Source: Bolinopsis microptera (Eukaryota > Ctenophora > Tentaculata > Lobata > Bolinopsidae). From it: 64,000 bases of DNA. The position numbers and the translations under genes were made by a program. Of this stretch, positions 45,977-55,527 are shown one piece after another (the first letter of the stretch is position 1; the number at the start of each line of letters is the position of its first letter). The notes below the pieces were generated by a model that was not told the DNA's origin, made no database searches, and saw only the letters and a program-made list of their open reading frames with translations. Location: the NCBI RefSeq assembly GCF_026151205.1, contig NC_087074.1, positions 11,193,226-11,257,225 of the forward strand, read 5' to 3'.

Positions 45977-47455
45977 ACCTGGGGACCTCAGGCTATCATG
46001 TTCATAACCATAAAGATTCGGCCGCGGAATGACAGGCTGAGTGTTAACGGGTGATACTCGTAAAATATTTGTTCCAAATATCGGCGCGCGTCCTGGTAGG
46101 TTGTAAACCATAACAAGCTGAGCGCGGCCCAGGGCAAGTCAGTAAAATTAAATAAAACTTAAAACCCTGGCCCTGAAATATTGTATAATATTTCTTTGGT
46201 GAAGAAACGTTCGAGTTATTTAAAACTTGCTCTAACCAGAGCCCTCTCGCTTGCAGTAGCGCGCGACCGCCGATTCTACTTGTGAAACAAGCGCGTCACG
46301 CAGTACGCGTAGACACATGGCTATGTGAAATTTAAAACATACGATCACAAACAGTTTACTGTTTATGTAAAAACTTGCTCCAACCAGAGCCCTTTCGCTT
46401 GCAGTAGCGCGCGACCGCCGATTCTACTTGTGAAACAAGCGCGTCACGCAGTACGCGTATACACATGGCTATAGCTATGTGAATGTAAAAACCATAACCA
46501 AAGGACTTGCTTTTGTTGTTATTGTGCAATGCAATGTACGCAATGTACGCAATGTACTACTAGACTAGTATAGACTGGGCGCGGCCGCGCGCCGCTAATA
46601 ATGATTTGTAGATTTATAACCTACCACCCAGCAAACCCTACCAGCTGGGATATACCTCCAAAAGTAAAATAAATAGAACCTTCCGGTTTTCAGCAAAATT
46701 TCCGTCTCGTAAATTTTAAGTTATAGGAGCCAAATTTAGGACAATTTAAATTTTGAATTAAACCGAAAAGTTTGATTTTGGGCTTGGTTGACGATGTCAA
46801 CCCATTGAGATCGTTGCTTTGCGAAGCAGAGCAACGATCGACGATGCGATCGACGATGCGATCGACGATGCGATCGACGATGCGATCGACGATGCGATCG
46901 ACGATGCGATCGACGATGCGATCGACGATGCGATCGACGATGCTATCGACGATGCGATCGACTATGCGATCGACGATGCGAAGCAAGAATGCTAATTCGC
47001 GCGGCGCGTCGAAGCGGCGAAGTCCTCCAAATTTTGGGCTTAATAAAAGATCGTAGCTTTTAAACTTTGCAAAGTAATGTCGTTGTCTTTACTACTAGGC
47101 TAAATGCAGCGTGCGAAAGCTGGTGAACTTGATGTGACGCGCGAGGACAAACGTGCTGTTGAAAATCGATCACCTCTAGCGAGCCCGGTAGGTGGTAAGG
47201 TTTTCTGGGCAGGACTTGTAGGTTTACAACCTACCAGGACGCGCGCCGAGTTGGACTCGTCGACGGTCCTGATATTTGGAACAAATATTTTAAGAGTATC
47301 ACCCGTTAAATAATGCTTCTCGCAACCTTTTTGTAGCGCGATGCACTACTGGGCCACACCGCGCATTAAATAATTTTTCTAGCACTACACTTACTGGGCC
47401 GCGCTCAGCCTGTCATTCCGCCTAATCTCTACATTAAAGCCTGGGGTCCTCAGGT
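45977..47455. mobile_element. 1.5-kb element with long inverted ends
   Basis: The left end acctggggacctcaggct matches the inverted right end acctgaggaccccaggct. Further in, ggaatgacaggctgag, gggtgatactc, aaatatttgttccaaatatc and gcgcgcgtcctggtaggttg are all mirrored on the other side. The interior holds a direct duplication of about 110 bp (near 46206 and 46372) and a 12-bp array. No transposase is seen and the target duplication is not clear. The superfamily is unknown. Confidence 0.7.
46826..46985. repeat. 12-bp tandem repeat gatgcgatcgac
   Basis: About twelve copies inside the inverted-repeat element. The unit contains the palindrome gcgatcgc-like core cgatcg. Open frames across it (RSTM and RIVD periods) are artefacts. 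Confidence 0.9.
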
Positions 47456-48044
47456 AAGCACTATACTTATATTGCATGCATGGTATGGGCCTTGCCGAGC
47501 TGCAAAGGATTGACATCGTAAATAGTAATTAGTATATAATATGATTAATTATATTAACATGATCAATGATCACGTCATGCAGATCAACAATTGACAATGA
47601 ATGACGACAAAATAATAATTCTTATAACGACAATGAGCTTATCTGTTATCTGAATAATAAAACTATAACTATTAATATAAATATAAATGAAAAAGACGGC
47701 TAAAAATCCAAAAGATCGTTGATTTTCGAGGATTCCATTTCTAACTAAAAGAAATTGGCTCGCACTGAAAATACTATTTCATTTACTATATCAAATAGTA
47801 TTTTTAATTTACTATATCAAACCCAAATGTTTCAGATCTAAAATAAAAGTTTAAAATACTGATAGTGAATATTTAATATACATAATGGTCAAAGCTCAGA
47901 CTCTGAAATCAATACAAACATTCCACAGAAAATATCAACAGTGCCTTGAAAAATCCGAGTCAAACTCAAGCAGTTCAAGTCAGCTCTTCTGATCTTCAAT
48001 TGCTGTATGTAAAATTTTGCAGTTTCTCAGCAGATATGCCAGCT
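47456..48044. other. non-coding spacer
   Basis: AT-rich, no gene seen. It should hold the 3' untranslated region of the minus-strand F5/8C gene that ends at 48045. Confidence 0.4.
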
Positions 48045-49091
48045 TCACTGAGTTGAACCGTCGCTCATAGCCATGACCTCACAAAGGCTAAGCGGTAGCC
48101 CTGTGTTTAGAGTAACTCCGATCCTGGTCCCGTACTCACCTGCTTTCACTGGTATGTTATACCACCATACTCCTGAGAAAAGTGGTAATAAGAACTATTC
48201 ACGATTCATGTCAAACTCTAAAGTCCAAACTACGGACCATTGTCCAGTACAGAGCCTGGCACGCTATAATTATATTCTGGACCCAAATACGAAATAAAAT
48301 CGGACCTGTTTTTTGTCAAAAATGTTAAAATATTTTCGGGTGATACTTTGAAGTGGGGAGTTGTACGTATTATCGTGAATCTTATGACCGCGCCTAGGTT
48401 ATACTTATGTAAAATTGTGACACCATCTGTCACTGCAGCTCTATTTAAAATTGTTTTTATAATTTCGCGGTAAAAATAAAAAAGAATTGAACGAACCTGG
48501 AGTATATTTGATAGTGTGGACGTGTCTGTCGTCTATAAAAACCTGAGCTTCGTTTAGCCTCTCAGCGCATTCTCCTCTGTCAATACGTTAATTAATTATC
48601 TTAGACGTAATATATATTGATACGGCTGGTAAAATAATTTAATTAACTAAAGAACTAGTACCTACCAAATATCTAGCAAACGGCTAAGACGGAAATAACA
48701 ATTCTACGGACAACAACACCAAACTTGTCGTCACGGTAGAGTTTGACTCGCACAACTAGAAACTACCTGTTGAGAATGTTGATCTCGTTGATAAGATATT
48801 TTGCCCCCAGCTCCACGAACCACCATGCCCTTTTTCCGTCTGTATTACTGTCCGTGTGGGTTGTGTGACCTCTGTAACAATTATAAGTAGGTTATCAGAG
48901 TATTAAACATAGTTAATCTTACTAATAGTTAATAATAACACCCATCTTTTCAGCGATAAATCTTGTATCGCTTCAGTTTTCGAGTTGTAAGGAGAAACGA
49001 AAATCGTGAAAATTACAACTTACAAGTTAAAAAGATTGTGCTCGACCCCATCGACTGCTCTGTTCGGATCCCCGCCGTGAGCTACCGAAGA
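48045..49091 (-). CDS. F5/8C (fucolectin-like) domain gene, copy B
   Basis: Minus-strand exons 49091-49024 (68 bp), 48871-48767 (105 bp), 48576-48497 (80 bp) and 48172-48045, with phases 0-2, 2-2, 2-1 and 1-stop. The product is a single galactose-binding-like domain: HGGDPNRAVDG, AWWFVELGAKYLINEINILN, RGECAERLNEAQVFID, then LPLSLCEVMAMS and TGA at 48047-48045. The order AVDG, WW..VELG, NR..C..RLN and LSLCEV is that of fucolectins and other F5/8C discoidin-type lectins, which bind sugars outside the cell. The start and any signal peptide must lie in an upstream exon that I could not find. Confidence 0.75.
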
Positions 49092-49884
49092 CTGAAAGCA
49101 GGGCTTCTTAAGGGCCACATTAGTCAGTTGGGGACCTGCAATGAGGGATGAAGAATCAGAATACAAATATAAGAGGGTTGTGGGTCATTTAGCGTGATAG
49201 CTTCAGTATCTCAACTTGGAATCGGATTGGGGTAGACTTAATTATGCTACACGAAATGAGCGATATGAGCTCAGAACAATACAGATAGGCCTGATCGATG
49301 ATTAAAATCGGGCTAATTTTATAACAACGTGAAAGTCATCTATGAACGATCTACTGACAAAGGATGATTTCCGGAGTTGGACGGAATATTTCCAAGTTGG
49401 TTCTCCTAATCCTATCTTAACCAAATTGTAACAATTAATGTTATCTTTATGATATAATTTGAGAGCTATATTTTGATTCACGATGTCAATCCTTCGCATC
49501 TCGCCGATCTGCATACGGTGGTTGCGAGAAAATGCGCGGCGCGACCCAGTAGTGCATCGCGCTACAAAGCTATATCAAGTGTTTCAACCAATTAGGAAAT
49601 ACTTGTACTTGATCCTTTGCGGTTTCGTATCATTTTTATGTGCTTCTGTGTAGTAATTTATTTAACACAAGCCTTCTTTATTTTATTTCTTTGTCGTGTC
49701 ATCAAATATTAATGGAGCATCACCTCACACTACACACTATAACTATAAGTATAACACATTTTTTTTAATCAAGACACTTATTTTACTTCGGTGTATTCCG
49801 ACAGCCACATTGTTACACAAATGCAACCAGCCAATTACAGGAAGCCGAAGGATTTATTTCGCCAGTGACGGTTAAGGTAGTGTG

Positions 49885-50117
49885 TACCATACTTTCTTCA
49901 CCCGAGACTTTGCTGCAATGTGCAGCTCCTCATTTAACCCTCACACCCGATTTCTCGAGTATTCGGCTGAGTAGACCGGGGGGCTGCATAGACCACTCAG
50001 GATCCTTAGCTGAACGTCAACGACGCTCACCCCACGACCAGGCAGACAGTGGGATTCGAACTCGCAACCTTACGATTTGCAAAGATGGCGTTCTAACCAA
50101 CTGCGCTGCCTGGCCGT
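49885..50117 (-). mobile_element. tRNA-derived SINE
   Basis: On the minus strand the first 75 bases look like a tRNA: an A-box-like gcgcagttggttagaacgcc and a B-box gagttcgaatccc with matching acceptor-stem ends (ggccaggc, tgtctgcc). A non-tRNA body of about 155 bp follows. Pol III promoter boxes plus an unrelated tail are the mark of a tRNA-derived SINE. It lies between the two F5/8C genes. Confidence 0.7.
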
Positions 50118-50299
50118 TAAATCAATCTCGATCAAGCTTTTTATAACACATTACACTAGATAAAAAGTTAAGCTGCAATGACTCGGGATTCCAGTATTAG
50201 ATATTTGGAAGTCGTTGCGTGATGCGTCCGAATAGCAATATATTCGGGAAGCTAATGTAATTAAATAAACTATAATATATGTAATTAGTTAGTACAGCT

Positions 50300-50964
50300 T
50301 CAATCTAAGATACCTTTTGCTCCAGTACCGAAAACTTCAACTTGTGCGAGGGAAAGAGGTGCTTTAGTGGCAATAAGACACACTGTGACACTGTTCGTGT
50401 TGTAATCGTGAACTGGGAACTCATACATCTGCTGTCCTGTGAAAACACAACTTTCAAATTATAAATATTATCGTTGGCTCATGGAAAGATATTGAGGGAC
50501 ATTTAAGCGATCTCACTAATTTAAGAACACATTATCGTTATGAAGACAGTTTTTAACAATAAAATGTTCGCGCGTTTTCAATTTCTTACCTTGGACAAGC
50601 TTTACTTGACCGATGTATTTCTTGTGAACATAAACATGCGCATTATTCAGTCTCTCCGAACACTCGATCCTGTTCCAAACCTTTATAGAGTTCACCTTAT
50701 ACCAGGCTCCAAGGTTTACGTGCCACCATGCTAGTCCCTTGTCTTGGTTCGGATCCGTGTGAGTAACTCCTTTACTGAGGATTAATGATTATTTAAATCC
50801 GTTGTATTTCTTACAACTTTTGGTTCTGTGCTTGTAATCTTGCCCAATTAAAAGTAAGCAATTAATTTCGTTCGTGATATTCAATCCAACACTCACTTAT
50901 TGTAAACTCCGTTCGTGTTCCCGTCCACCGCTCTTTTGGGATCTCCACCGCACGCTACTGAAGA
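50300..50964 (-). CDS. F5/8C (fucolectin-like) domain gene, copy A
   Basis: Minus-strand exons 50964-50897 (68 bp), 50774-50590 (185 bp) and 50436-50300, with phases 0-2, 2-1 and 1-stop. It encodes CGGDPKRAVDG, LAWWHVNLGAWYKVNSIKVW, NRIECSERLNNAHVYV, then APLSLAQVEVFG and a TGA at 50302-50300. The domain is the same as in copy B. Its middle exon is as long as two exons of copy B together (105 + 80). The first coding exon is not established; a short ATG exon at 51288-51235 with a GTAAGA donor fits the phase but is not convincingly a signal peptide. Confidence 0.75.
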
Positions 50965-51301
50965 CTGGTATACGTGAGGACTGTGTAGTGCTAGATTCTT
51001 CAAACTTCCTGCGAAAATTAAGGCAATTACGAAATCAACTTCCAAACATAATACTTTTTTGCTACCAAACTTTTAGCTGTTATAGAACTGTTTGCTATAT
51101 TTTTTCCATTTCCTTCGATTTAATTTGACTACGTTTCATTTTTCGATCGGTGGTTAACTTTTGACAAATTTTAAAAACCTGTTCCAGAAGAAATAAAACA
51201 TACCCTTAACAATGCTTTAATCAAAGAATCTTACCGCCGAATACCGAATTCTATAACCAATAAAATTTGAAAAACATGTTTTTATCATCGTGAAAACAAT
51301 C

Positions 51302-53071
51302 TCACAAGTCGCCATATTCAAATGTCCAGCTTCTGTCCACATTTGAGCTCATCACTATCTCGTTATTCTCCATAGCAAGATGATCCTCCCAACCCATCGG
51401 GATGAGTTTGGATATCCCACAATTTCGAGGCCTCATAGCGTTCTCATTATCCTCGAATTTGAAGTCTGCTTTAGATTGGACCATGTCCGGAGTGAAGGGA
51501 TGTCCTATGTTGTTAATTATCTGCCGAGCGTTCCACCGGAAACGTTTCACTGCAGCCTTGCTGTCATCAGTGAATGTTACCAAGTTCTTGCGCTCCGCCA
51601 GAAGTTGTTCAAGTTTACTTGACTCAATAGTCCAATCACCGGACAGGCCAATGTTGAACTGCTGAGTGGGGGAAGTAGGGTCGTACTTGCTCCCTCCTAG
51701 GTAGGTCTTACCTTTGGCTGCTTCAACTAGATCGAAGGAATTTCCACTTTCGTCGTTGTAGAGATTGCAGTTTGTCAGGGACCAGGTTCCAAATATGTCG
51801 ATATCATTGAGTCCACCTAGTATGCGTTCCATCTTGTTGTCCACCAAGTGGTAACTGGGGTATTGGAAGGAAATGAACCTACCATAGCTGGTAAAGAACG
51901 GAGATGCTTGTTCCTTTGAGTCCACCGCTGTTAATTTCTTCTTTTTCTCCTTGATCATAATGTATTTCCCCAACTCCTCATGCTTTAGGTATATTACCAT
52001 CTGTACCTTCCTGAATGCAGCTTGATCTCCAATTGAACCCGGTCCAAAGTTGGAGACAAGTTCAAAGGCACCAGAGGACAGTGCAACGACTCCCTTGCAA
52101 GCTGCACCGAGGAAAGCGCACTTGTTCTTCGCAGTACCCACATTCTTCCTGTTAGCGTTTGTAATCCCATACCTCTCACCATCTACAAACTTCAGCTCTT
52201 TTCCGCTCACTCCACCCTCTACAGGAGTGTAGTAGGCATTCGCTCTGTCATAGTCGTAGAAAATCCTTGGGAAGTATGCTTTCTTAATGATCGCATCACT
52301 GCACTTGGATCCCTTGGTTGTAAGCCAACTCCCGTCGTTAAACTCACCCCAGCTGCTCCCATAACTCTCTTGCAGTAGCCACTTGTCCTTGGTGTATCCG
52401 ATGATGGAGTTAGCGTGGGCACAGCCATTAGAGCACCGCTCACCAGGTTCCACGCTCTTCTTACTGAAGCACGTTGTAACTGGACCATCTTGTAGTGCCT
52501 CCATGAGCTGGGCTTCAGTTTCGGCGTTTCCTGTTCCGGCAACAATAACGAACTGATCATGAAGGGTATTATTGAAACTGGCAGGATGTCTAGCACCGCA
52601 TTTAGCAAAACAAGCCGACTTCCCCTCTCCTTCTCCGACACATTGCTTCTTTGTAAAAGGCACCTCATCTTCGGGCACAATGACACCATTCTGTTTTACT
52701 TGAGTTGTAACAGAGTAGGGTTGAACTCCCACACAGGGTCTCCCAGCACAGTTCATGAAGTTCTGGATAGAGTAAGGGATGTGATTCTCCGATACAAGCG
52801 CTATCCTAGCTTCTAGAGTCTGAGTACCAGACACCCAGCCACAGGCCGGACACGAGCCCTGGTTCACAGATTTATGCATGATACCCTTCTCCCTCAGATC
52901 TAATTCCTCTGGCAGAGCCTTTGTGCTATCAGGGTCTACCATGGCATCTGGCTCTTCTTCAAATTCTTCCTCCAGTTCAGGCTCTTCGTAGAGGTCCGTG
53001 TCATCCGTAATACTTAAAGGGTCAGTAGTGGTAAGATTGATCACACCCAGGATCACAACTACGAGCCTCAT
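51302..53071 (-). CDS. papain-family (C1A) peptidase-like secreted protein
   Basis: One uninterrupted frame of 589 codons. Residues 1-16 are a signal-like leader, followed by an acidic stretch (about 24-46). The papain fold follows, with NQGSCPAC (Gln71, Cys77 at the nucleophile position), SIQNFMNCAG (QxxxxC block), CAHANSIIGY (His219) and SYGSSWGEF. The KNSW block that carries the catalytic Asn reads QESY, so Glu235 stands where Asn is usual, and Gly78 replaces the Trp after the nucleophile. The propeptide is short, with no ERFNIN-type region seen. After about residue 270 there is a C-terminal region of about 320 residues that I do not recognise. It may be a weak peptidase or a binding pseudo-enzyme. 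A CTAG acceptor-like site sits 10 bases before the ATG. Confidence 0.75.
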   Translation of the reverse strand: MRLVVVILGVINLTTTDPLSITDDTDLYEEPELEEEFEEEPDAMVDPDSTKALPEELDLREKGIMHKSVNQGSCPACGWVSGTQTLEARIALVSENHIPYSIQNFMNCAGRPCVGVQPYSVTTQVKQNGVIVPEDEVPFTKKQCVGEGEGKSACFAKCGARHPASFNNTLHDQFVIVAGTGNAETEAQLMEALQDGPVTTCFSKKSVEPGERCSNGCAHANSIIGYTKDKWLLQESYGSSWGEFNDGSWLTTKGSKCSDAIIKKAYFPRIFYDYDRANAYYTPVEGGVSGKELKFVDGERYGITNANRKNVGTAKNKCAFLGAACKGVVALSSGAFELVSNFGPGSIGDQAAFRKVQMVIYLKHEELGKYIMIKEKKKKLTAVDSKEQASPFFTSYGRFISFQYPSYHLVDNKMERILGGLNDIDIFGTWSLTNCNLYNDESGNSFDLVEAAKGKTYLGGSKYDPTSPTQQFNIGLSGDWTIESSKLEQLLAERKNLVTFTDDSKAAVKRFRWNARQIINNIGHPFTPDMVQSKADFKFEDNENAMRPRNCGISKLIPMGWEDHLAMENNEIVMSSNVDRSWTFEYGDL

Positions 53072-54010
53072 CTTTTTGTCCTAGGTGCTGTCGAGGAGTT
53101 GATGGAACGAACTGCTAAATGAAAGTTTTTCAAAATATCAGTGTTGTGTAATAACTAAGTCAGTAAGTCAGTTAATGATGCACATTGCTCGTGTATATTT
53201 GGTTATCTGTGACCTAGTTAAGCACTAAATTCAAGGGCAAGGTTCGAATTGTGACTTTCACCGATGTGAATGTCAAAACAAAGATCAATGAATAAAGAAT
53301 CTGTTTTAACAGTGGATGATAAATTGGAGAATTATGGACGAAAAATCGGACAATGAATATTTTGAGGCCATAGATATGGATTATGGTGATAAATAAAGGC
53401 AATTAGCATTAAGCAAGATACTTCATCTCACTGTATGTCCATGCTTTAAACGAAATTAGAGTTATAGGAGCGTATTTGAGGACAAGACATCGCTGAGATG
53501 ATAACTACCAACTATAACTACTACTGCAAGGGTCACCTTTAAGTATGAAGCTGTTTACTGTTAATTACTTAATTACTGGCGCTCCATTTCTAAAGTTCTA
53601 ATTACTGTTTAATCTATCATGGTCATGGGTTATTTGTCAATGTCTCATTTAAAACCCAACAAGTGAAGTTCATTGTACTTAATTTAACATCGTAGCACAA
53701 TTAATGGGTACAACTAACAGTGATAGATCGTTGTTTATGTTGATAAATACTAATGATAATAATTATGGGATAAATTTTCTACCCTAGGCTTATCATAAAT
53801 TGAAGGGCCTAACAATTCATTAAAAATGTCAGAAAGGTGATAAACTGTCCTAAGGACATGATGGTGCGATAAGAGTTGGAATATCTTAAACGGTTATAAA
53901 TTGGTTCGTCACTACTTGGGTGGATAATTATTAATTATGGATGGTAATGTGGCACCTTCTTCATCCAAACATCTCGTACAAGATGCTTGTGGCATTATAT
54001 TATAATTATT
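53072..54010. other. non-coding spacer
   Basis: AT-rich, no exon recognised. It should hold the promoter of the 51302-53071 gene. A missing 3' exon of the TIR/trefoil gene could also lie between here and 54888. Confidence 0.35.
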
Positions 54011-54131
54011 ACCTTACTCGGGAATATTATGACTGGGATAAAGTGGTGGGTTTTGGAAAATTCCGCCAATTTCCCGGTCATTAATTTTTCCAGTCATAAA
54101 TTAACCCGCTATAAGATTCCCGAGTAAGGTA
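54011..54131. mobile_element. TA-flanked MITE, complete copy
   Basis: The ends are ta ccttactcgggaat and its inverse attcccgagtaagg ta. The interior holds ggtgggttttggaaaattcc and a mirrored gactgg/ccagtc pair. About 120 bp, non-coding. TA at the borders fits a Tc1/mariner-type origin. Confidence 0.75.
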
Positions 54132-54163
54132 AACTAATAGTAATATATTTTGATGCTTGGTGG

Positions 54164-54249
54164 GTTTTGGAAAATTCCGCCATATTTTTCCCGGTCATTA
54201 ATTTTCCCAGTCATAAATTAACCCGCTATAATATTCCCGAGTAAGGTAC
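54164..54249. mobile_element. TA-flanked MITE, partial second copy
   Basis: It repeats the right two thirds of the element at 54011-54131, from tggtgggttttggaaaattc to cccgagtaaggta, with small differences. The left terminal repeat is absent. Confidence 0.75.
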
Positions 54250-54888
54250 CATTTTTATCAAGTCATTAACTAATTTCTAATCATCAGCTTCTTATTAAGA
54301 GAGTTGATAACTGTTCTGTTGACTTTTGTACTAATGTTTGGGTGGACACAGAATTAGATTCAAGAAACTCTTATTAAATTTAAATTAATGAAAAGAAATA
54401 AAACCAGATTCAAATTTCCACCCTTTAACGACAAATTAATGACCGATTTGAAAATTATACTCAGTCCATCTATTTGGGGGATCACATGGTTAAAAAATAA
54501 GTGTTCGGTATTTCTTTTCAAGTATATCAATATGAACGATTTTTTGCACTATCAACTTTCAAGTCAATTTTGATGGTCTGAAGCTGCCGTTTTATTAGTC
54601 CACAGTCGGAGTTTACAGTACGTCAGTTGAGAGCGGCAACTGCCCGTCATTTTAACACATTGGATGTCTTACGAGCATGTTAACAACTAATTTAGGAGTT
54701 TAGGAGGAGCTAAAACACACAGTTGTTGGTTAACAAAGCTATACCCATAGATTAATAAACAAAAAAGATAGCTGTGTCACAATTTCTAAATAGCAGTAGA
54801 TATAAGAATGTAGAGATGTGCAGTTCCTCACGCCCTTTAGCAATAATCATCAGCAGGAACAGAATATCTGCTTTCAACCGAAACTTAC

Positions 54889-55527
54889 CACTGGAAGTAG
54901 AACTAGAAGCCGAACCATCAATCTTCCACAAAATTGGAGCAGACATATCTGACGTCACGTCCACCCAGTAGGACCCACCTTTCCTTTGAATTCTGGAGAC
55001 CAAGTACGTGTCTTTCGAGCGACCCTGAGACTTCTTAAACCTGTACCCGATCCCTCCTGCCACACTCACAGTCTCTATACTCCAACACTCGTCATCAGCA
55101 TTGTGGGGAGTTTTGTGAACCAGAGCCCTTGCGTCTCCATTAGATTGGTTGTTGCTGTGCACTACCAGCATCTTGCCACTACCAGCACCGTAAATGGAGA
55201 CTATTGATATAATGTTGTACCAAAACTGCTGCTTTCTTTTAGTATGATTAGAAGTTTTAGCTGCCATCGGATATTTGTTCAAAGATATCATTAAAAATGG
55301 AATTTGATATTTTAAAATACCAGATTTAGACTTGATGTTGAAGCAGTGTTGACCGTTGTGTTGTATAGGGATGATCTCCCAGCGAGCACTATCATCATTG
55401 AGATCGGTATGTACCCAGCGGGAGTGACCGTTTCTCTCATCATTTGCAGTCAGGGAGTAACCAGAGGCAGGCCCATCCAACATTTTGATATGGTACCCAT
55501 GATTAGGAACTGGAGTGAAACCTGAGA
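54889..55527 (-). CDS. beta-trefoil lectin-like exon
   Basis: A single 639-bp exon, phase 1-1, with donor AGTG/GTAAGT. It has three internal repeats of about 70 residues, each with a G-Y/K start and a Trp near the end (YHIKMLDGPASGYSL...ARWEII; SGKMLVVHSNN...ECWSIE; DTYLVSRIQ...ILWKID), the usual signature of ricin-B-like trefoils. If the donor were not used, the frame would run on for about 45 residues with a hydrophobic segment to 54752. Confidence 0.65.

Noticed and set aside
46690-47056. RSTM/RIVD periodic open frames
   Set aside because: They come from the 12-bp gatgcgatcgac repeat inside a transposable element.
51235-51288. First exon of the F5/8C gene copy A
   Set aside because: The phase and donor fit, but the 18 residues are not a convincing signal peptide and the ATG is only 14 bases past another gene's stop codon.
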